From NCBI RefSeq assembly GCF_043633585.1, contig NZ_CP141832.1, positions 2,790,001 through 2,854,000 of the forward strand: a DNA stretch of 64,000 nucleotides, written 5' to 3'. This DNA is from Lacrimispora sinapis. Its GTDB lineage: Bacteria; Bacillota; Clostridia; Lachnospirales; Lachnospiraceae. Below, piece after piece: positions 62,193-64,000 of the stretch. The notes beneath the pieces were generated by a model that ran no database searches, was not told the DNA's origin, and saw nothing but the letters and a program-made list of their open reading frames with translations. The number at the start of each line of letters is the position of its first letter. Position 1 is the first letter of the stretch. A program made the translations under genes and the position numbers.

Positions 62193-62423
62193 TTATGTAG
62201 TCTTTTTGTCTACATCGTCAGCAAAAAAAATTTCGTCCCTTTCCTTTAAAGACGTAATCTTCAACAGCTGACACAAGTCTTTGATCTCTCCGGCCTTGAA
62301 TTGGCTCTCATTGTTAATCTTTCTGAGAAATCCATAGCTGGATAAGCCCAATTTTGCTGCTATCCATCCTTTTTTCAATCCGGATCGCTTGATCTCCTCA
62401 TTCAGACGAACCGTATCTGTCAT
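62193..62423 (-). CDS. Cro-like helix-turn-helix regulator
   Basis: 76 residues with a lambda-repressor-like fold: RLNEEIKRSGLKKGWIAAKL, then GLSSYGFLRKINNESQFKAG and LCQLLKITSLKERDEIFFAD. The ATG at 62423 follows AAGGGAGGG; a longer frame upstream runs through the promoter and operator and is rejected. It is the first gene leftward, divergent from the CI-like repressor. Its last codons overlap one of two matching 19-base operator-like sites. Confidence 0.85.
   Translation of the reverse strand: MTDTVRLNEEIKRSGLKKGWIAAKLGLSSYGFLRKINNESQFKAGEIKDLCQLLKITSLKERDEIFFADDVDKKTT
62196..62214. promoter_or_regulatory. Candidate repressor operator, left copy
   Basis: TGTAGTC-TTTTT-GTCTACA, an imperfect dyad (6 of 7 pairs), matching the right copy at 62439 in both arms. 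It lies at the end of the cro-like gene, about 70 bases before the first structural gene. Confidence 0.55.
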
Positions 62424-62438
62424 ACCTGCCCTCCCTTT

Positions 62439-62457
62439 TGTAGTCATTTCGTCTACA
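62439..62457. promoter_or_regulatory. Candidate repressor operator, right copy
   Basis: TGTAGTC-ATTTC-GTCTACA, the same dyad as at 62196 with a different centre. It lies immediately after the -10 of the leftward promoter, where a bound repressor would block transcription. Confidence 0.65.
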
Positions 62458-62463
62458 TTCATT

Positions 62464-62492
62464 ATCATACTCCTTTGTCCCGCTTTTGTCAA
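62464..62492 (-). promoter_or_regulatory. Leftward promoter of the tailocin operon
   Basis: TTGACA (62487-62492), a 17-base spacer and TATGAT (62464-62469) on the minus strand, with the right operator copy just downstream. Confidence 0.8.
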
Positions 62493-62510
62493 CACACTTT
62501 TGGAAATTTG

Positions 62511-62539
62511 TTGAAAATCTTTCTACACTGTGGTATAAT
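62511..62539 (+). promoter_or_regulatory. Rightward promoter of the repressor genes
   Basis: TTGAAA (62511-62516), a 17-base spacer and TATAAT (62534-62539), 21 bases before the CI-like ATG at 62560. Confidence 0.8.
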
Positions 62540-62559
62540 AATTCTATGGAGGTGATCCT

Positions 62560-63042
62560 ATGGAGATAGGACAGATCATAAAAAAAAGGCGGGAAGAACT
62601 TGGCATGTCCCAGGAAGAGCTGGCATTAAAGGCAGGCTACAAATCCCGTTCTTCCATTAATAAAATCGAAGTGGATGGCAGAGGACTTCCTCAGTCAAAG
62701 ATAACAGCGATTGCAAATGCATTGAAAACCACTCCCGCTTTTTTGATGGGCTGGGAGAATGACACGGCTTCTGCATATGATTATGTCAGCAGCTGTTTCG
62801 GTACCGATGCAGGGGAGATGCTTGAAAACTTCCAGCAAATGAATGAAAAAGGTCAGAAAGAGGCATTAAAACGTGTTAAAGAAATGGTCCATATTCCTGA
62901 GTATATGAAAGATCAGGGCAATGGAAAGGTTTTGAATACCCAGAATAAGTCCTATCTTACTCCGGTGGCGGCTCACGAGAGAACGGATATAGAAGTGACT
63001 GAGGATATGAAGCGGCACGATGATGCATTTTTTGATGAATAA
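62560..63042 (+). CDS. CI-like XRE-family repressor
   Basis: 160 residues: an N-terminal HTH_XRE domain (about 1-65: IGQIIKKRREELGMSQEELA, SRSSINKIEVDGRGLPQSK, LMGWE) and a hydrophilic C-terminus without the LexA-type self-cleavage domain. It resembles ImmR repressors that are inactivated by a partner ImmA protease, and an ImmA-like gene lies 24 bases downstream. GGAGGTGATC precedes the ATG. It should keep the tail operon silent. Confidence 0.9.
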   Translation: MEIGQIIKKRREELGMSQEELALKAGYKSRSSINKIEVDGRGLPQSKITAIANALKTTPAFLMGWENDTASAYDYVSSCFGTDAGEMLENFQQMNEKGQKEALKRVKEMVHIPEYMKDQGNGKVLNTQNKSYLTPVAAHERTDIEVTEDMKRHDDAFFDE

Positions 63043-63066
63043 AATTAACTCGTTGAGGTGATTTGT

Positions 63067-63522
63067 TTGAATTATGAAGCATTATTAGAAGAAGCAGAAT
63101 CCAATGGGATTACAATAAAAGAAAAACCGCTTCTTGCCAATGACGGGCGGATCCGGGGTACCAATATCCTGATTCGCCAGAATATGCCGAACCGCCAGAA
63201 AGCCTGCGTTCTGGCAGAAGAGCTGGGCCACTACCACACCACCATCGGTGATATTTTAGACCAATCCGACGTGGGCAACCAAAAGCAGGAACGGACAGCA
63301 AGGCTCTGGGCCTATAATAAGATGATTACTGTGGAAAAACTGGTTGCCGCCAAGGAAGCCGGTTGCAGAAATGGTTATGAAATCGCAGAATATTTAGATG
63401 TAACCGAAGAATTTTTGCAGGAAGCAATCTCCTGCTATCAGGCAAAGTATGGAAAAGGCTTTCAAAAAGACGATTATATCATCCTTTTTGAACCTTTTAA
63501 TATTTATAGACTGTTGGACTGA
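63067..63522 (+). CDS. ImmA/IrrE-family protein with altered HExxH motif
   Basis: 151 residues of the M78 (ImmA/IrrE) group. The metal site reads EELGH (residues 51-55, in LAEELGHYHT) in place of HExxH, so the first zinc histidine is a glutamate; this substitution is frequent in phage members and may reduce or change protease activity. The C-terminal helices include RTARLWAYNKMI and GYEIAEYLDVTEEFLQEAI. In ICEBs1 and related elements ImmA cleaves the neighbouring repressor. The start is the TTG at 63067 with GAGGTG eight bases upstream; the GTG at 63058 overlaps that site. Confidence 0.85.
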   Translation: MNYEALLEEAESNGITIKEKPLLANDGRIRGTNILIRQNMPNRQKACVLAEELGHYHTTIGDILDQSDVGNQKQERTARLWAYNKMITVEKLVAAKEAGCRNGYEIAEYLDVTEEFLQEAISCYQAKYGKGFQKDDYIILFEPFNIYRLLD

Positions 63523-63578
63523 ATTTTCTCTGTCCTGTTTGGCTGCTCCTACATATACTATTCAGAGGTGATGTCTTT

Positions 63579-63776
63579 ATGCAATCCTGTGAACTTGTCA
63601 TGTTCGTTTCCTCTCTGGCCTGCTGCATTGCAAAAGACAGGACCGATGAGGAAATCGCGCTGCTCAGCTGTATCTTTTCCCAGCTGGGTGACACCCTGGG
63701 AACCATTTCTGCCCAAGAGGCTTTCTGCTCCAGTCGTTCCGATGAAGATCCGTGCTGCTGCAAAGATGAAACTTAA
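63579..63776 (+). CDS. Small Cys-rich protein (DUF6774-like)
   Basis: 65 residues: CELVMFVSSLACCIAKDRTD, EEIALLSCIFSQLGDTLGTI, and a cysteine-rich tail (DPCCCKDET). It resembles a small family seen in Lachnospiraceae (I believe DUF6774) of unknown function. GAGGTG lies eight bases before the ATG, and a terminator follows. It closes the rightward unit, but may be a host gene rather than part of the tail locus. Confidence 0.7.
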   Translation: MQSCELVMFVSSLACCIAKDRTDEEIALLSCIFSQLGDTLGTISAQEAFCSSRSDEDPCCCKDET

Positions 63777-63804
63777 AAAGCAGCTTCCGTTAAGATACAA
63801 CCGA

Positions 63805-63859
63805 AAAACCCCAAAAGTACCATGCATATGACAGATCAGCATGATACTTTTGGGGTTTT
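63805..63859. terminator. Bidirectional terminator between tailocin side and holA
   Basis: 15-bp arms AAAACCCCAAAAGTA / TACTTTTGGGGTTTT with an inner CATGC/GCATG pair. It marks the right edge of the tail locus. Confidence 0.9.
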
Positions 63860-63877
63860 ATTGCTTTATCCGGTTCC

Positions 63878-64000
63878 TTAATACTTGTGTGTCAGCAAAA
63901 GCTCCACTGCCAGGCGGTCTAAAAGCCTTCCCGTCTTTACCGCTTCTTCTGCATCAACGCATAAATTCACATAAGAAAGAATGGCTTCCTTAGAAAAGGA
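63878..64000 (-). CDS. holA: DNA polymerase III delta subunit, C-terminal fragment
   Basis: The last 40 codons of a gene that continues beyond the window. The end of the frame, with LCVDAEEAVKTGRLLDRLAV then ELLLTHKY, matches the C-terminal helix of HolA (the acidic pair, VKTG, DRLAVELL pattern). HolA is the delta subunit of the clamp loader. In Firmicutes holA normally lies next to rpsT, which supports the call and shows that the tail locus sits between them. Confidence 0.72.
   Translation of the reverse strand, partial: SFSKEAILSYVNLCVDAEEAVKTGRLLDRLAVELLLTHKY

Larger units (their letters stand above)
49006..63776. mobile_element. R-type tailocin (contractile phage-tail-like particle) locus
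   Basis: Contains, in order from right to left, CI-type repressor, ImmA-like and small gene (plus strand), Cro-like regulator, tail-completion-like protein, sheath, tube, two-frame chaperone, tape measure, LysM protein, hub, baseplate proteins, fibre, holin and amidase. All contractile-tail parts of the PBSX/xkd type are present, while capsid, portal, terminase, replication and integrase genes are absent. I see no flanking direct repeats. It separates rpsT from holA, normally adjacent genes. Known relatives are PBSX of B. subtilis (which still has head genes) and the headless diffocins of Clostridioides difficile. The particle is expected to kill related strains by piercing the membrane. Confidence 0.82.

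Noticed and set aside
49006..63776. Complete or recently integrated prophage
   Set aside because: No integrase, terminase, portal, capsid or replication genes and no flanking repeats; both edges are clean terminators.
1..64000. CRISPR arrays, rRNA or tRNA genes, insertion sequences
   Set aside because: No regular direct-repeat arrays, no tRNA-like cloverleaf or rRNA segments and no transposase frames were seen by reading.

Overview
The window looks like a chromosomal segment of an endospore-forming Clostridia bacterium of the Lachnospiraceae (Lacrimispora / Clostridium saccharolyticum type). The family-level assignment is an inference from gene content and gene order. Supporting points are the sporulation genes gpr and spoIIP, a Gram-positive stress operon hrcA-grpE-dnaK-dnaJ with a CIRCE element, ireB, class II GlyS, several choline-binding-like cell-wall repeat proteins, and frequent TTG starts behind strong GGAGG ribosome sites. 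Almost all genes read on the minus strand.

Layout. 1-1.5 kb: the last permease gene of a nucleoside-type ABC importer and a small secreted wall-repeat protein. 1.7-6.9 kb: a sugar-acid module with glycerate kinase, a DapA-like aldolase/dehydratase, tartronate semialdehyde reductase and a PrpR-type regulator that has lost the sigma-54 contact motif. 7.0-14.8 kb: a sugar operon with transaldolase, an RpiB-like isomerase, split transketolase, an RbsABC-like importer and a FadR-type GntR regulator with nearby inverted repeats; no sugar kinase is present. 15-30 kb: housekeeping genes glyS, recO, era, an M16C peptidase, a tRNA wobble-uridine hydroxylation/methylation pair (trhP, trmR) next to a catalytic-domain-less MltG-like protein, rnjA, a decayed Fur/PerR pseudogene, DUF1292, ruvX, ireB, mtaB and an HPr-like protein without the phosphorylatable histidine. 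30-36 kb: thiI, a cysteine desulfurase, rsmE, prmA, a TSUP transporter and a secreted wall-repeat protein. 36-41 kb: the heat-shock operon. 41-49 kb: two 3D-domain secreted proteins, hemW, lepA, spoIIP, gpr, rpsT.

49.0-63.8 kb is the most striking region: a compact contractile phage-tail locus placed between rpsT and holA, genes that are normally neighbours in Firmicutes. It has Cro/CI-type regulators with an ImmA-like protein, sheath, tube, tail chaperones joined by a programmed -1 frameshift (A AAA AAC plus a 10-bp hairpin), tape measure, LysM protein, hub and baseplate proteins, a beta-helix tail fibre, a holin and an amidase. It has no capsid, portal, terminase, replication or integrase gene. 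I read it as an R-type tailocin (diffocin/PBSX-like particle) rather than a prophage. Its fibre tip and the bases after it are distinctly AT-rich. The window ends inside holA.
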